From Bacteroidaceae bacterium (lineage in GTDB: Bacteria; Bacteroidota; Bacteroidia; Bacteroidales; Bacteroidaceae): DNA of 64,000 nt. Positions within the stretch are counted from its first letter, which is position 1. Each line of letters begins with the position of its first letter. The position numbers and the translations under genes were made by a program. The DNA lies in NCBI GenBank assembly GCA_017650105.1, contig JAGCFO010000046.1:22412-86411 (forward strand), given 5' to 3'. A model generated the notes under the pieces. It worked only from the letters and a program-made list of their open reading frames with translations. It was not told the origin of the DNA and did not search any database. Of this stretch, positions 19,020 to 31,424 are shown piece by piece.

Positions 19020-20312
19020 TTAATAAGTAGTCATTCCGTCCATACGCATCCCGTGAAGGATGAAGGCATTAGAGATAAGCATCCGTTTGCCGTTGATAAC
19101 AAACCCGTGTGTGTTCTTTTCGCCCGACGACACTTCGCTGCTGTAGTTGATGCCTCCGGGATAGAAATGCACACCCGAGAGATGTATGTAGTAGCTTTGG
19201 TCGTTGAAGCAGGCGCGTATGACGCGATTCGCATTCTTCCCCTTCCAGAGGCCTGAGGAATCGAAAAGCGAGTTCCAGTTGGAGGAAGTGCCTACACCCA
19301 GCGCGTGGGAAATCTCGTGCTGGGCTGTTCCTACCCATTGATAAGTAGTTCCAGGCCCGTAGCGCATCCAGCCGTCGATGTTGCAGTCGGCTGTCTGCAC
19401 GCCTGGCTCGTAGTTCACGTTAATCCATTTATTCAGCGTGGTGTAGTTGTTGTAGTAGTAGCAGGCGCTGTCCATTGCCGTTCGGATGCGCTTGTCGGCT
19501 CCGTTACCGTTCACGCGGGCATCCTCTTCCTCATTTGCCCAGAAGCCCCAGTTGACGGTGCCTTTCCGCGCTGTCTTGAAAATGCGCTCTTCGCCGTAGA
19601 CGGTATCCGTCGACGAGATAGCAAAGGCGCGTGTGTGGTAGAGCCTTTCTGAGTCAAGATTGTCAAACAAGACGCCGAATTCTCCCGTCATCCCTTTTAT
19701 TTTGCAAGTGTCGGCAGCCGTTTCGCAGATATCGTCGACGGTAGGATTAGGGTTGTGGCTCAGGCAGACGCCGAACGACACGATGTCGCCGGCTTTCTTG
19801 AAGTGCCCGTAAACGATGGCTGCCTTATGCACTCTCAAGTCAACAGGGTAGGTTTCCACTTCAGGGCGCGGACCTCGCTGCTCAAAGCTGAATACGTTAG
19901 CGTAGGCGGTGTCTGTTTCGTTGATAGCATAGGCTCGAAGGTGGTATGTCTTGCCAGAGGTTACTGCCGTAATCACCTTGCTGAAGTCGCCAACGCCTTT
20001 CCCTACCGCTATCGTGCGCACCCCTTCCGATGCTTTCATGCCGAGAAGGGGATTGTCGGTGGTGGAGGAGAGAAGGAACCCGCGCTTTGTTACGGCGGAG
20101 GAGCCTTCGGAAAGCACGCGCCCGTAGGCTTTGACCGTCTTGGCAACAACGTCAATGTCCACCGTGTCGACAGTAATCACAGTAGGGACCGTATTCGCAT
20201 CGTCGCGCGTGAGCGCCTGCTGCAGGCTTTCTTCCCAAGAGGCTTGCGAGCATGAGCCCAGCATCACAATCCCTGCAAGGGCAGGCAGAAGACAACGGAA
20301 AAATCTATTCAT
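19020..20312 (-). CDS. putative zinc metallopeptidase lipoprotein with FN3-like repeats
   Basis: The frame opens at 20444, but Met 20312 gives a lipoprotein signal (LLPALAGIVMLGSC) and lies 28 nt from a strong promoter, so it is chosen; the product is then 430 residues. Two fibronectin-type-III-like units carry the paired motifs RGFLLS and YHLRAYAIN/YHTRAFAIS. The C-terminal half contains HEISHALGVG, an HExxH zinc motif of metzincin type, followed by a histidine in SGVHFYPGG that could supply a third ligand. It is the first gene of a minus-strand run ending at 13499. Proteolysis at the cell surface is inferred from the motif only. Confidence 0.72.
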   Translation of the reverse strand: MNRFFRCLLPALAGIVMLGSCSQASWEESLQQALTRDDANTVPTVITVDTVDIDVVAKTVKAYGRVLSEGSSAVTKRGFLLSSTTDNPLLGMKASEGVRTIAVGKGVGDFSKVITAVTSGKTYHLRAYAINETDTAYANVFSFEQRGPRPEVETYPVDLRVHKAAIVYGHFKKAGDIVSFGVCLSHNPNPTVDDICETAADTCKIKGMTGEFGVLFDNLDSERLYHTRAFAISSTDTVYGEERIFKTARKGTVNWGFWANEEEDARVNGNGADKRIRTAMDSACYYYNNYTTLNKWINVNYEPGVQTADCNIDGWMRYGPGTTYQWVGTAQHEISHALGVGTSSNWNSLFDSSGLWKGKNANRVIRACFNDQSYYIHLSGVHFYPGGINYSSEVSSGEKNTHGFVINGKRMLISNAFILHGMRMDGMTTY

Positions 20313-20339
20313 GTACCTATTTAAATGATGTGTATCGTG

Positions 20340-20370
20340 CAAAGTTACGGCTTCCGAAGCGAAATGCCAA
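20340..20370 (-). promoter_or_regulatory. Bacteroidetes-type promoter of the peptidase operon
   Basis: On the minus strand TTG (20370-20368), 20 nt, then TAACTTTG (20347-20340) matches the -33/-7 consensus TTTG-N19/20-TAnnTTTG. It lies 28 nt before ATG 20312, which also supports that start choice. Confidence 0.75.
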
Positions 20371-20454
20371 GAAAAAGTCTGAAAAGTTGTCTTCTTTCTG
20401 CCTAACTCCCTCTTCCTTAACCTCTGAAGCCATATTCCCACCATTTCTCAAGCG

Positions 20455-20576
20455 GTTGGGAGAACTTCTCCCAAAAACTGTTTTCTTTGTGGGAGAAGTA
20501 TTATTCCTTCTTGGGAGAACCATTATCACTTCTTGGGAGAACATCTCCCAAAGGCTCGGGAGAACTTCTCCCAAGA
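20455..20576. repeat. GGGAGAA / TTCTCCC short-period repeat array
   Basis: Five GGGAGAA copies start at 20458, 20491, 20513, 20535 and 20558 (spacings 33, 22, 22, 23). Three are followed by TTCTCCC or close variants, giving self-complementary GGGAGAACTTCTCCC blocks. It is directly next to the 21-bp array and shares its ~21-23 bp rhythm. Confidence 0.75.
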
Positions 20577-20611
20577 AAGAATAATTCGTTTTTCTTTGAG
20601 CAAAAAATGCT

Positions 20612-20863
20612 ATTCTTTCTCCATTTCACGTCATTCCTTCTTCATACGGAGAGATGCTTTCTTCATACGGAGAGATGCTTTCTTCATAGGGAGAGATGCT
20701 TTCTTCATACCTCGTTATCCCTTCTCGATTTCACGTCATTCCTTCTTCATATGGGGAAATGTTTTTTTCATACCGCGATATCCCTTCTCGATACCGCGAC
20801 ATTCTTTCTCCACACTGCGTCATTTCTTCCCGATATCGCAAGATATCTTCTCCATACGGAATT
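20612..20863. repeat. tandem array of twelve 21-bp units
   Basis: Twelve consecutive units of exactly 21 bp begin at 20612, 20633, 20654 and so on to 20843. Each starts AT and has a conserved half (C-T-T-T/C-C-T-T/C-C-A/G-A-T) and a variable half such as ACGGAGAG, TTCACGTC, ACCGCGAT or ACCTCGTT. The period is seven codons, which creates spurious open frames with a 7-residue repeat. Single or double copies of the same unit are scattered through intergenic gaps over 0.4-56 kb. Confidence 0.9.
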
Positions 20864-20936
20864 ATGTGTCAGACATTGGGGTAAAAGCTTTTTCTAATAG
20901 CCTTTAAAGGCAAAATACCCCTCTATGAAAACAAAA

Positions 20937-20966
20937 GATTGGGAGGAGCCCACGCTCCTCCCAATC
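20937..20966 (-). terminator. rho-independent terminator of the 1205-aa protein gene
   Basis: A perfect 13-bp stem (GATTGGGAGGAGC paired with GCTCCTCCCAATC, 4-nt loop) is followed on the minus strand by TTTTGTTTT. It lies about 50 nt past the stop at 21014. Confidence 0.88.
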
Positions 20967-21013
20967 AGGATGTTTGCCTTGCTGCACGGATGCAGCAGGC
21001 TGTGTAATACGGA

Positions 21014-24000
21014 TTAGCGGACGAATACCTTCTGCACGCTGATGGTGCCGTCGGCGTTTGTCGTGCGGATGATGTTGACACCCTTGCGAGGCTCTGCAAC
21101 CTGACGTCCGTCGATGGTGAAGAACTCAACCTTTGTGGCTTCTCCTGCAATCGTGTTAGCTACCTTCGTGTCGATGGTCCAGCTGCTGTTGTCGCCGAGA
21201 GCGGTGATAGTCAATCTGAATTCATCGGCTGAGAACCAGGTGCCGTCGAAAGGCTTGCCCGTGAGGGTGCTGTCGCAGGTGATACCGATAGTCATCACGT
21301 GATCGTTAACGGTAATACCCTCGATTTTGCGAACACCCCATCCGAAGCCGGAACCGTCGTGTGCGTTGAAGACGTCTGTCGTCGTGCCGTCCTTAACCCA
21401 GAGGAGGCTGTCGGCGAGCCAGAGCTCTCCGCCTGTGTCGGAATCATTGGGGAACAAAGCCCATTGAGTAGCAGCTCCCGAAACGTTGATGGCCATCGTT
21501 GAGTCGTTCTTCTCAGCGGGATAAGAAGCGGTGTTGGCAAACAGATAAGCGTTGTTGCCGCTTGCACGAGCGTGGCACTCGAGAGTGTAGGTTCCGTTAG
21601 GAATATCGGAGAGAATCTGGTAGGCTGTGAAGTTCAGTCTGCCTGCTGTTCCGTTCCAGCTGTCGAGATAACGGTTGTTTGTGTCGCCCGTCCAGTACTG
21701 TCCGGTGATGCTGGGCTGGTTGCCTGTGCCGAGAATGATGCTCCATCCGTCAACGCTGTCGATGTTAGGATTAGCGATAAGCAAGTCGGAGACGTCTGTT
21801 CCTGCTGCTACGGAGGAGAGAGCGCTCTTCTTCATAGCGGCAACAGCTGCCTCGAGGCGTGCTTTTCTGTCGGCTACGATGTCAGTCGTGCGGAACGATT
21901 CCTTCAGAATATCTTCGTTGGCAGCTAACAGATCGGTTACTACAGTAACGTACTGAGTCTGGTATTTGTTCTTGGCTGCAGAAGCAACAAGGTCCTTAAC
22001 TTCTGCTACATATTCTGCGTAGTCGAGATAAGCGGCAATCTTCTTGTTGATTTCCTCAAGCATTGTCGATTTAGCGTCAGCCTTCTCAATTTCAGCCTTC
22101 GTGAATGCAGCAGCAGCTGCGCTTACAGCGTCGGAAGCAGCCTGAGCGGTAGCGTAGTTTCCTGAGAGGAAGCTCTTCGTCGTTGAAACGATTACGGAGA
22201 ATTCTTCATTAGCAGCTACGAGGTCTTCATAACCGTCCATTACGTTTCCAGCATCAACCTTAGCTTGAGCAGCAGCGATGGAAGCATTGAAGTCGGTCTT
22301 GTCTCCAGCAAGCAGGCCTTCGATAATCTTGTTGGCGTCAGCCTTTGCCGTATTCCACATTTCCTGTTTGTCAGCGTCGGTAGCTTCTCCGAAGTATTTC
22401 AGAGTGAAATCGCGGAATGCGAACCAGCTTGTGCTCTCGTGGTTGCTGCCTCGAACACCAATCTTGAGTGTTCCGTCGGTAACGATAACTTTAACAGCAT
22501 TGGTGGTGTAGAATCCGTTGTTGAATGCTTCATCAGCATACTGGCGTACGTTGATATACCCGTTCACGCCGTCATCGGAGCAGCCAGCCTCACCCGAGGT
22601 GAAGGTGTAGAGCGACATAATGCTTGCAACGCTGCTGTTAGCGTAAAGCTTAGCAAGCAGGTTTTCGCTTCCAGCGCGGTAGGCTTCGCCTCCATCGTTG
22701 GCACCCGTACGGAAGAAGCCTGTGAGGCCTACTTCATAGAGTCCGTTGGGCAAACCAGTAAGCGTCTGATACATATCCCAATCCATGTTGTAGAACTCAG
22801 CTACGTTGTATTCGTAACCAGGAGTGTTGCCCGTCCAACCGCTATTGTTGTTGTGGAGTTCAGGATTGGTGATGAAGAATGAATAGTCAGCAGGATTCTC
22901 GTGAGTAGCTTCCTGACTCATCTTGTATTCCTTGATAGCTTGCTCAACCTTTGCAATCATGTCGAGAATGCTCTGGTAGTTAGCCTCGTCGTCGTTGCCG
23001 TCGATAAGATTCTGAGCCTCTTCGTAAACAGCAAGAGCTGCTTCAGCGCCTGGATAGGTGGTAGTGTTGAGAAGCTCGAGCAGTTGCTCGTTCACAGCAT
23101 TCAGTTCCTCCATCTTTGTGAGAGAGTTCTTTGCTTCCCTGAACAGCTTGTCTAACTTGTCGTACTCAGCTTCCATCGTTTCGTCGTCGGAGCCAATAAC
23201 TCCCATTGCCTCGATGGTTTCATCCTCAAGGTCGGCTGCTATTGTCGGAAGGATTTCATCTGCATGTTCAGCAAGGAATTCGTCAATCTCCTCGCAGAGA
23301 GCCTGCAGATAGATACCTACGTTGAATCCGGCGTACTCAAGTTTCACGTTGTCGATGGCTACATAGCTCCAAAGGCCGTCTTTCTTACCCATCATGCCGA
23401 CAACGATTGAATCTTCAGTCACAACGCCTCTGATGGAGAATGTCTCGGGATAGGATGCGGAGTATTCGGCATCGCTTCCAGTCATTTCGGCAGTTTTCAT
23501 ATCCTGCTCGGCACCGTTACAGAAGATATAGCATCCTGTCTCTTCGCCTTCCCCAGCCGAGTGAGTCATAACGCACTGTACGGAGAAGATATAGTAGCCT
23601 CTTGGCAAGCCTTTGACAGACTGACGGATGTAGGTGTCGGTTCCGGGGAGTCCGTTGATTTCGAGAACACGGTCGGTGACTTCCTGGAAGTACCTTTGTA
23701 CGCGAATATTCGTTCCGTTGTTCACTGCATCGTTGTTGCGCTCCCAGTCAACCATACCGTTGTCGAACCTAGGATTCTTGATGTAGCGCTCGGTAACGTC
23801 AACGATATGGTCGTCGTCGGCGTTTGCCATCTGGTAGTCGAGGAGGGCTTCCTTCAGCGTGGCTATCATTTCGTTGAACTGAACGGCTGTGTACTCGGTA
23901 TAATCGAGAACCATCGTGTTAGCTTCGGAAATGATTGTCTCGAAGGTAGCGTAAGCGTCCTCGTCGGGCTCATCATAAGAGTCCAGAACCTCGGTGCAGA

Positions 24001-24631
24001 CTTCCACAAGCTGAGCCAGCTCGGTGGGATCGGCATCCTGCACTACTTCAGCAAGGATAAAAGCGTCGAAGCCGTGAGCTCCGTTCAGCCAGCGTGCGCA
24101 GAACTGGAGGTAGTTGTATTGAGCCTCCGTAACGATGATGTTCTGAGTCCAGGCCAGGTCGGCATCCTCGTGCGCGAACATAAGAGTAAGGGTCTCGTCG
24201 CCGCGGGGAGTGTCGGTCTGCGAGGTAACAATGTATCCTTCTTTTTCAACTGCAGCGGTGTTGCTGGTGTTGTTGATGTAGTAGCTGAAGACGTAGGTCT
24301 TGCCTTTCTCGATTGCCCATGCTGCACCGATGGAAGCGTTGCCGCCCTTACCGGAGTTTGTCGTGGGGATGATGTAAGCTCCGCCGTCAACGCCGCCAGA
24401 GGTGTTCCATGTGGCGCTTCCCAATGGGTTGCCGTCGCCTCCTAACCAGCCTTCAACGTTATTGTCGAAGCTGGGATTCTCAATCAAGTTATCACCGACG
24501 ATGGTGTAACCTCTCGTAACTCCGTCCGAGCCGGTGTAGTCGAAGTGGTCACCCGTCTTCAACTGCTCGGTTTGTGCATTGATGCCCAGGGCTGTCAATG
24601 CAATTGCGCAAAGTGTAAAGATTCTTTTCAT
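21014..24631 (-). CDS. large secreted modular protein with repeated jelly-roll domains and type IX-like tail (1205 aa)
   Basis: A signal peptide (MKRIFTLCAIALTALGINAQ) is followed by at least four CBM-like beta modules: about 45-205 (NLIENPSFDNNVEGW), 285-435 (RYIKNPRFDNGMVDWERN), 590-770 (FFITNPELHNNNSGW, LPNGLYEVGLTGFFR) and 1010-1165 (LLIANPNIDSVDGW, IPNGTYTLECHARAS). Helical linkers between them (about 205-280, 440-580, 775-995) resemble FIVAR-type spacers. The end (FFTIDGRQVAEPRKGVNIIR, then VQKVFVR) matches Prevotella type IX sorting tails. No catalytic motif was found. It is probably a secreted or surface-attached carbohydrate-binding or adhesive protein; the GH128 gene upstream suggests a beta-glucan context. 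Confidence 0.72.
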   Translation of the reverse strand: MKRIFTLCAIALTALGINAQTEQLKTGDHFDYTGSDGVTRGYTIVGDNLIENPSFDNNVEGWLGGDGNPLGSATWNTSGGVDGGAYIIPTTNSGKGGNASIGAAWAIEKGKTYVFSYYINNTSNTAAVEKEGYIVTSQTDTPRGDETLTLMFAHEDADLAWTQNIIVTEAQYNYLQFCARWLNGAHGFDAFILAEVVQDADPTELAQLVEVCTEVLDSYDEPDEDAYATFETIISEANTMVLDYTEYTAVQFNEMIATLKEALLDYQMANADDDHIVDVTERYIKNPRFDNGMVDWERNNDAVNNGTNIRVQRYFQEVTDRVLEINGLPGTDTYIRQSVKGLPRGYYIFSVQCVMTHSAGEGEETGCYIFCNGAEQDMKTAEMTGSDAEYSASYPETFSIRGVVTEDSIVVGMMGKKDGLWSYVAIDNVKLEYAGFNVGIYLQALCEEIDEFLAEHADEILPTIAADLEDETIEAMGVIGSDDETMEAEYDKLDKLFREAKNSLTKMEELNAVNEQLLELLNTTTYPGAEAALAVYEEAQNLIDGNDDEANYQSILDMIAKVEQAIKEYKMSQEATHENPADYSFFITNPELHNNNSGWTGNTPGYEYNVAEFYNMDWDMYQTLTGLPNGLYEVGLTGFFRTGANDGGEAYRAGSENLLAKLYANSSVASIMSLYTFTSGEAGCSDDGVNGYINVRQYADEAFNNGFYTTNAVKVIVTDGTLKIGVRGSNHESTSWFAFRDFTLKYFGEATDADKQEMWNTAKADANKIIEGLLAGDKTDFNASIAAAQAKVDAGNVMDGYEDLVAANEEFSVIVSTTKSFLSGNYATAQAASDAVSAAAAAFTKAEIEKADAKSTMLEEINKKIAAYLDYAEYVAEVKDLVASAAKNKYQTQYVTVVTDLLAANEDILKESFRTTDIVADRKARLEAAVAAMKKSALSSVAAGTDVSDLLIANPNIDSVDGWSIILGTGNQPSITGQYWTGDTNNRYLDSWNGTAGRLNFTAYQILSDIPNGTYTLECHARASGNNAYLFANTASYPAEKNDSTMAINVSGAATQWALFPNDSDTGGELWLADSLLWVKDGTTTDVFNAHDGSGFGWGVRKIEGITVNDHVMTIGITCDSTLTGKPFDGTWFSADEFRLTITALGDNSSWTIDTKVANTIAGEATKVEFFTIDGRQVAEPRKGVNIIRTTNADGTISVQKVFVR

Positions 24632-24775
24632 AGATAAAAATTGGTAATTGAATAAATAAAGTTGAACTGTTTTTTCTTTTCTCGGTATGCTTTTTAGTTA
24701 TGATGTTTTTCTTTCTTCATACAGTGATATGCTTTCTTCATACGGCGATATGCTTTCTTCATATTGGCTTGCGGG
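24632..24775. repeat. gap carrying three 21-bp repeat units
   Basis: Three consecutive 21-bp units occupy 24708-24728, 24729-24749 and 24750-24770 (core ATGCTTTCTTCATACGGCGAT), just past the stop of the GH128 gene and upstream of the next gene. No canonical promoter was recognised for the downstream gene, so it may be co-transcribed. Confidence 0.8.
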
Positions 24776-27490
24776 TTAAAGTCGTTTCTTGATGGCTTTG
24801 GATGTGCCGTCGGCGTAGATGTTGCGCTGTATGAACAAGCCGCTTTGTGGCTGACGGACAAGCTTTCCGTCGATGGAGTAGAACTCAATTCGTACGGGGC
24901 GCTTCTCCTCCTGAGTGAGTGGAGAGGGCACCGATTCGGGTGCTTCTCCGTCGGAGAGGACCATCCAGCCGAAATCTTCGCGTACGGAAGATGTGGTGGA
25001 GGATTCGCTCGTGTCGATGGAGCGTCGGATGCTTACCGACGTGGGCGTGAGCTTCACGTAGCGCGTGATGGCTGCCTTGCTCTCCTTTGCCGTTTGCGGC
25101 TCGCCCCAGATCATTGGGTTCTCGAACGTATCGCCAAACTCTACGGTGCGGGCGACAATTCCCCCGACGGCCTCTCGTGCTAATCCCACGTCGATGCGTT
25201 TGTTTCCCGGCAGGTATCCTGTGCCGCGCTGGATGGCGAGGTAGTTAACGTTTTCGGTGATGAACACACTTGTGATGCCTTTCTCTCGCTGCAGGTATAT
25301 CTTGAATCCTTCGGGCGTGACGTCGAACACTTTCCACATGAGGGGATAGGCTTCGCGTGCCGTGAGCACGTTTACGAACACTACGGGAGTGTCGCTCGGC
25401 TCAAAGGGCTGATTGAAGTGAATGAAGGCGGTGTCTCCCTTCAGTTTCCCGTAGCTGTTGGTGAAGAAGTTTTCGTCCATCTGCGCAGCCTCGATTTGGG
25501 TGGCTTCGTAGCGCAAACCTCCGAAGTTGCCGTTCCCTCGAGCTATTGCCGCGAAGCTGGCGCAGTCTTCTTTGCTCATTGTCTGGTTGCTGGAGAGAGT
25601 CCAAGGGAAGAATCTGTATTGGAAGTAATCTTTTTTCAGCGTGTGAAGATGATGGCAGAGAGGCACAGACGTGTTGTTGTAGGAGACAGGGCCGAGGATG
25701 ACTACGGGAATCTCCTCAAACGGAGTGCCGAAAAAGCTGAAAACATACTCTGTGTTGGTGGTTGACACCGTTCCGTACTGGAATGTGTTGTCACCCTCTG
25801 TGTAGCTAACCGAAACTGTGGCGGGAGAGGAGTAGCGCGCGTTTTTCTGTCCTATGGGATAGGTGCCGGCTCTGTAGGTATAGACGCCGGAAATCGTCAG
25901 CGAGTCGACATACGTATAGGAGGCGCCGTTTTTGTTCGTCTTGTCCTTTGGTTTCAACGTGGCGATGCGGGTAAACTGAGTCTCGCCAGGCAGCATTCTC
26001 TCTACCACAACGGAATCGCACATGTCGCCGTTGTCGTCGTTCCACTTCATTGAGTATGAGCGCTTGTCCTTCGAATAAGTGCCCGTGAATCCTGTGGGAG
26101 CCACATACACCACGTTGGGAATCTTCTGCAGCTCCTCGCGGTAACCTAGTCCCGACTCCATTTTGGCATAGTACTCGCCGAGAGCGGTAAGCGCTCCTTT
26201 CTCGTAGATGTGTCCTTTCGACTCGCTGTTCCAGTAGGCATACCGTTCGACGGATTCAGCGGTGTTCAGCGTGTTGAGGATGCTTTTGGTGGTGCTGAGG
26301 ATGCTACTGTCGGTCACTCCGCTGCCCCAGCAGCCGTTGTTGCCCCACGAAGAGCCCCATATCCATTCCGAGATCCAGATGGGACGCTTCATCGACGGCC
26401 ACCAGTAGTTCTGGAGGTTTGCGAAATTGCTGGAATTCCAGTAACAGTGCGCATCGACGATGTCGCATCGCCAGCCGCGGGTATCGACGCTGTCGAGGAA
26501 GGTCCTGATGAAGCCCGTGCCGTTCCAGTAGTCGCTGCCGTCCCATGATGAAGGGGAGCAGAGGCGCATGCCTGTACGCATAAGGTTCTGCCAGTTGTTG
26601 AGGATGGTGGCAAGGTCCTGAGGGTGGTCGTCGGCGGTGTTGCGTGGTTCGTTGTTATTCTTCATGTGGCACGAGCCGGTGACGCTGCCGCAGATGGCTG
26701 CCGACGGGTAGTCCTCATAGATGTGGTTAGGCACCCATTCGGTGTCGGGCAACAGCGACGCATTGCCTTCAGCCCAGTCGTAGCACCACGAGGCGTTGAG
26801 GGCGCTGTTTGCTCCGGCGCTGGTATTATTTGCAAGTCCTTTCTTTTGCGCATTCTGCCATTTGAAGAGTCGATACGACGAGATGCGGCTGTCCATATTT
26901 GCAGGCATCGTACTCACCTCCAGGTCTTCTTTGTCGGCGATGAAGCACCGGCTATATCCCCAGCCGCCTGTTCCCAGCGCAAAGGTCACCATGTAGCCTC
27001 TCTTGAGCTTGAAGCTTCGGATGCGGTTGTTGAGCTTTGCTTCGGTGAGCGTATTCATAAATCCGCCTGAGTGCTCCAGCCCGAAGTTATTGACGGACTC
27101 TCCTTTGAAATCGGGCTCAGAGTAGACGGTGAGCGGCTTGAAGTCTTTCCCGTAGGGGAAAACAATAGCGCCATGAGCGTACATTTTCACCTGACAGTTG
27201 ACGTCGTTTACTGCCTTCTCGCCGTTGATGTATACGTTGCTGAGGAACGATTTGATGACGATGCTGGGCTTGATGCTCTTGAAGATGACTACGGCGTGCT
27301 CGGTGTTGACAATGTCGACGCTGCCGGCAGTTGCGAAGGGCTCGGTGCCGGTAATGATGAAGTCGACGTCGGTTGTCAGCGAGACGGCATCGGTAACTTG
27401 CCCCACGGTCTGCGTAGAGTTGGCTGCGAGGGTGTTTGTCGCAACAAGCATCGTCAGCGTCATCAGGAGGAGGGCAAGAAGTCTCTTCAT
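24776..27490 (-). CDS. GH128-like glycoside hydrolase (probable beta-1,3-glucanase), secreted, 904 aa
   Basis: A signal peptide ends near ATNTLAA. A beta-rich N-terminal domain (about 25-200) precedes a TIM-barrel domain of the GH128 / Glyco_hydro_cc type (about 215-450). The latter shows ASWCYDWAEG, the acid/base motif NNNEPRN (Glu281), RLCSPSSW, VDAHCYW and the nucleophile motif WISEW (Glu375). Accessory beta domains and a type IX-like tail (FYSIDGKLVRQPQSGLFIQR) follow. GH128 enzymes hydrolyse beta-1,3-glucans such as laminarin or curdlan. The gene is divergent from the GH2 gene and co-directional with the 1205-residue protein. Confidence 0.82.
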   Translation of the reverse strand: MKRLLALLLMTLTMLVATNTLAANSTQTVGQVTDAVSLTTDVDFIITGTEPFATAGSVDIVNTEHAVVIFKSIKPSIVIKSFLSNVYINGEKAVNDVNCQVKMYAHGAIVFPYGKDFKPLTVYSEPDFKGESVNNFGLEHSGGFMNTLTEAKLNNRIRSFKLKRGYMVTFALGTGGWGYSRCFIADKEDLEVSTMPANMDSRISSYRLFKWQNAQKKGLANNTSAGANSALNASWCYDWAEGNASLLPDTEWVPNHIYEDYPSAAICGSVTGSCHMKNNNEPRNTADDHPQDLATILNNWQNLMRTGMRLCSPSSWDGSDYWNGTGFIRTFLDSVDTRGWRCDIVDAHCYWNSSNFANLQNYWWPSMKRPIWISEWIWGSSWGNNGCWGSGVTDSSILSTTKSILNTLNTAESVERYAYWNSESKGHIYEKGALTALGEYYAKMESGLGYREELQKIPNVVYVAPTGFTGTYSKDKRSYSMKWNDDNGDMCDSVVVERMLPGETQFTRIATLKPKDKTNKNGASYTYVDSLTISGVYTYRAGTYPIGQKNARYSSPATVSVSYTEGDNTFQYGTVSTTNTEYVFSFFGTPFEEIPVVILGPVSYNNTSVPLCHHLHTLKKDYFQYRFFPWTLSSNQTMSKEDCASFAAIARGNGNFGGLRYEATQIEAAQMDENFFTNSYGKLKGDTAFIHFNQPFEPSDTPVVFVNVLTAREAYPLMWKVFDVTPEGFKIYLQREKGITSVFITENVNYLAIQRGTGYLPGNKRIDVGLAREAVGGIVARTVEFGDTFENPMIWGEPQTAKESKAAITRYVKLTPTSVSIRRSIDTSESSTTSSVREDFGWMVLSDGEAPESVPSPLTQEEKRPVRIEFYSIDGKLVRQPQSGLFIQRNIYADGTSKAIKKRL

Positions 27491-27544
27491 GGCATCATGA
27501 ATTGTTCGGTTAAACTTAACAAAGGATGGTTCCTATTGAAGGTG

Positions 27545-27575
27545 CAAAGTAAGCAATTTTATGGGGAAGTACAAA
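27545..27575 (-). promoter_or_regulatory. promoter of the GH128-like gene
   Basis: On the minus strand TTTG (27575-27572), 19 nt, TTACTTTG (27552-27545). The -7 box differs from TAnnTTTG at one position; spacing is right and it lies 55 nt before the start codon. Confidence 0.6.
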
Positions 27576-31166
<3,591 letters not shown>

Positions 31167-31184
31167 AAGTGAGTCAGTTAAGCT

Positions 31185-31218
31185 AAGGAGAGGGGGCAAT
31201 AGTTTGCTCCCTCTCTTT
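31185..31218 (+). terminator. stem-loop terminator after the GH2 gene
   Basis: AAGGAGAGGGGGCAA pairs with TTGCTCCCTCTCTTT across the 4-nt loop TAGT (with G-T wobbles), starting 18 nt after the stop codon. The short T-run is part of the stem. Confidence 0.7.
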
Positions 31219-31251
31219 GCTGAATAACGATAGCCGAAAAGTGAGTAAAGT

Positions 31252-31361
31252 AACGCGCGATATCGAGAAGGGAAAAATTTTTTTGAAGAAGGGAAAAAAT
31301 TTTTTGGAGAACAAATATCGCCGTATCGAGAAGGAATCTCGCGAGATGAAGAAGGAAAAAA
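31252..31361 (-). repeat. inverted-orientation copies of the 21-bp unit
   Basis: On the minus strand this reads CCTTCTTCATCTCGCGAG, ATTCCTTCTCGATACGGCGAT, ATTTGTTCTCCAAAAAATT and two CCCTTCT copies. It lies between two convergent genes and is the same family as the 20612-20863 array but on the opposite strand. Confidence 0.75.
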
Positions 31362-31424
31362 TAAATCAGCTCAAAAGATAGTCTCGGATGAGCTGATGGG
31401 CAGATTCGGGAGGCGGAGTGCGCA

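Noticed and set aside
20612..20863. Possible CRISPR array
   Set aside because: Units are contiguous 21-mers without separate spacers of constant length, and no cas genes are present. The variable half is short and recurs between units.
20487..20907. Overlapping open frames of 124-136 residues with a 7-residue repeat (FLHTERC type)
   Set aside because: They are open only because the 21-bp array has a period of seven codons. No start context, signal or homology supports translation.
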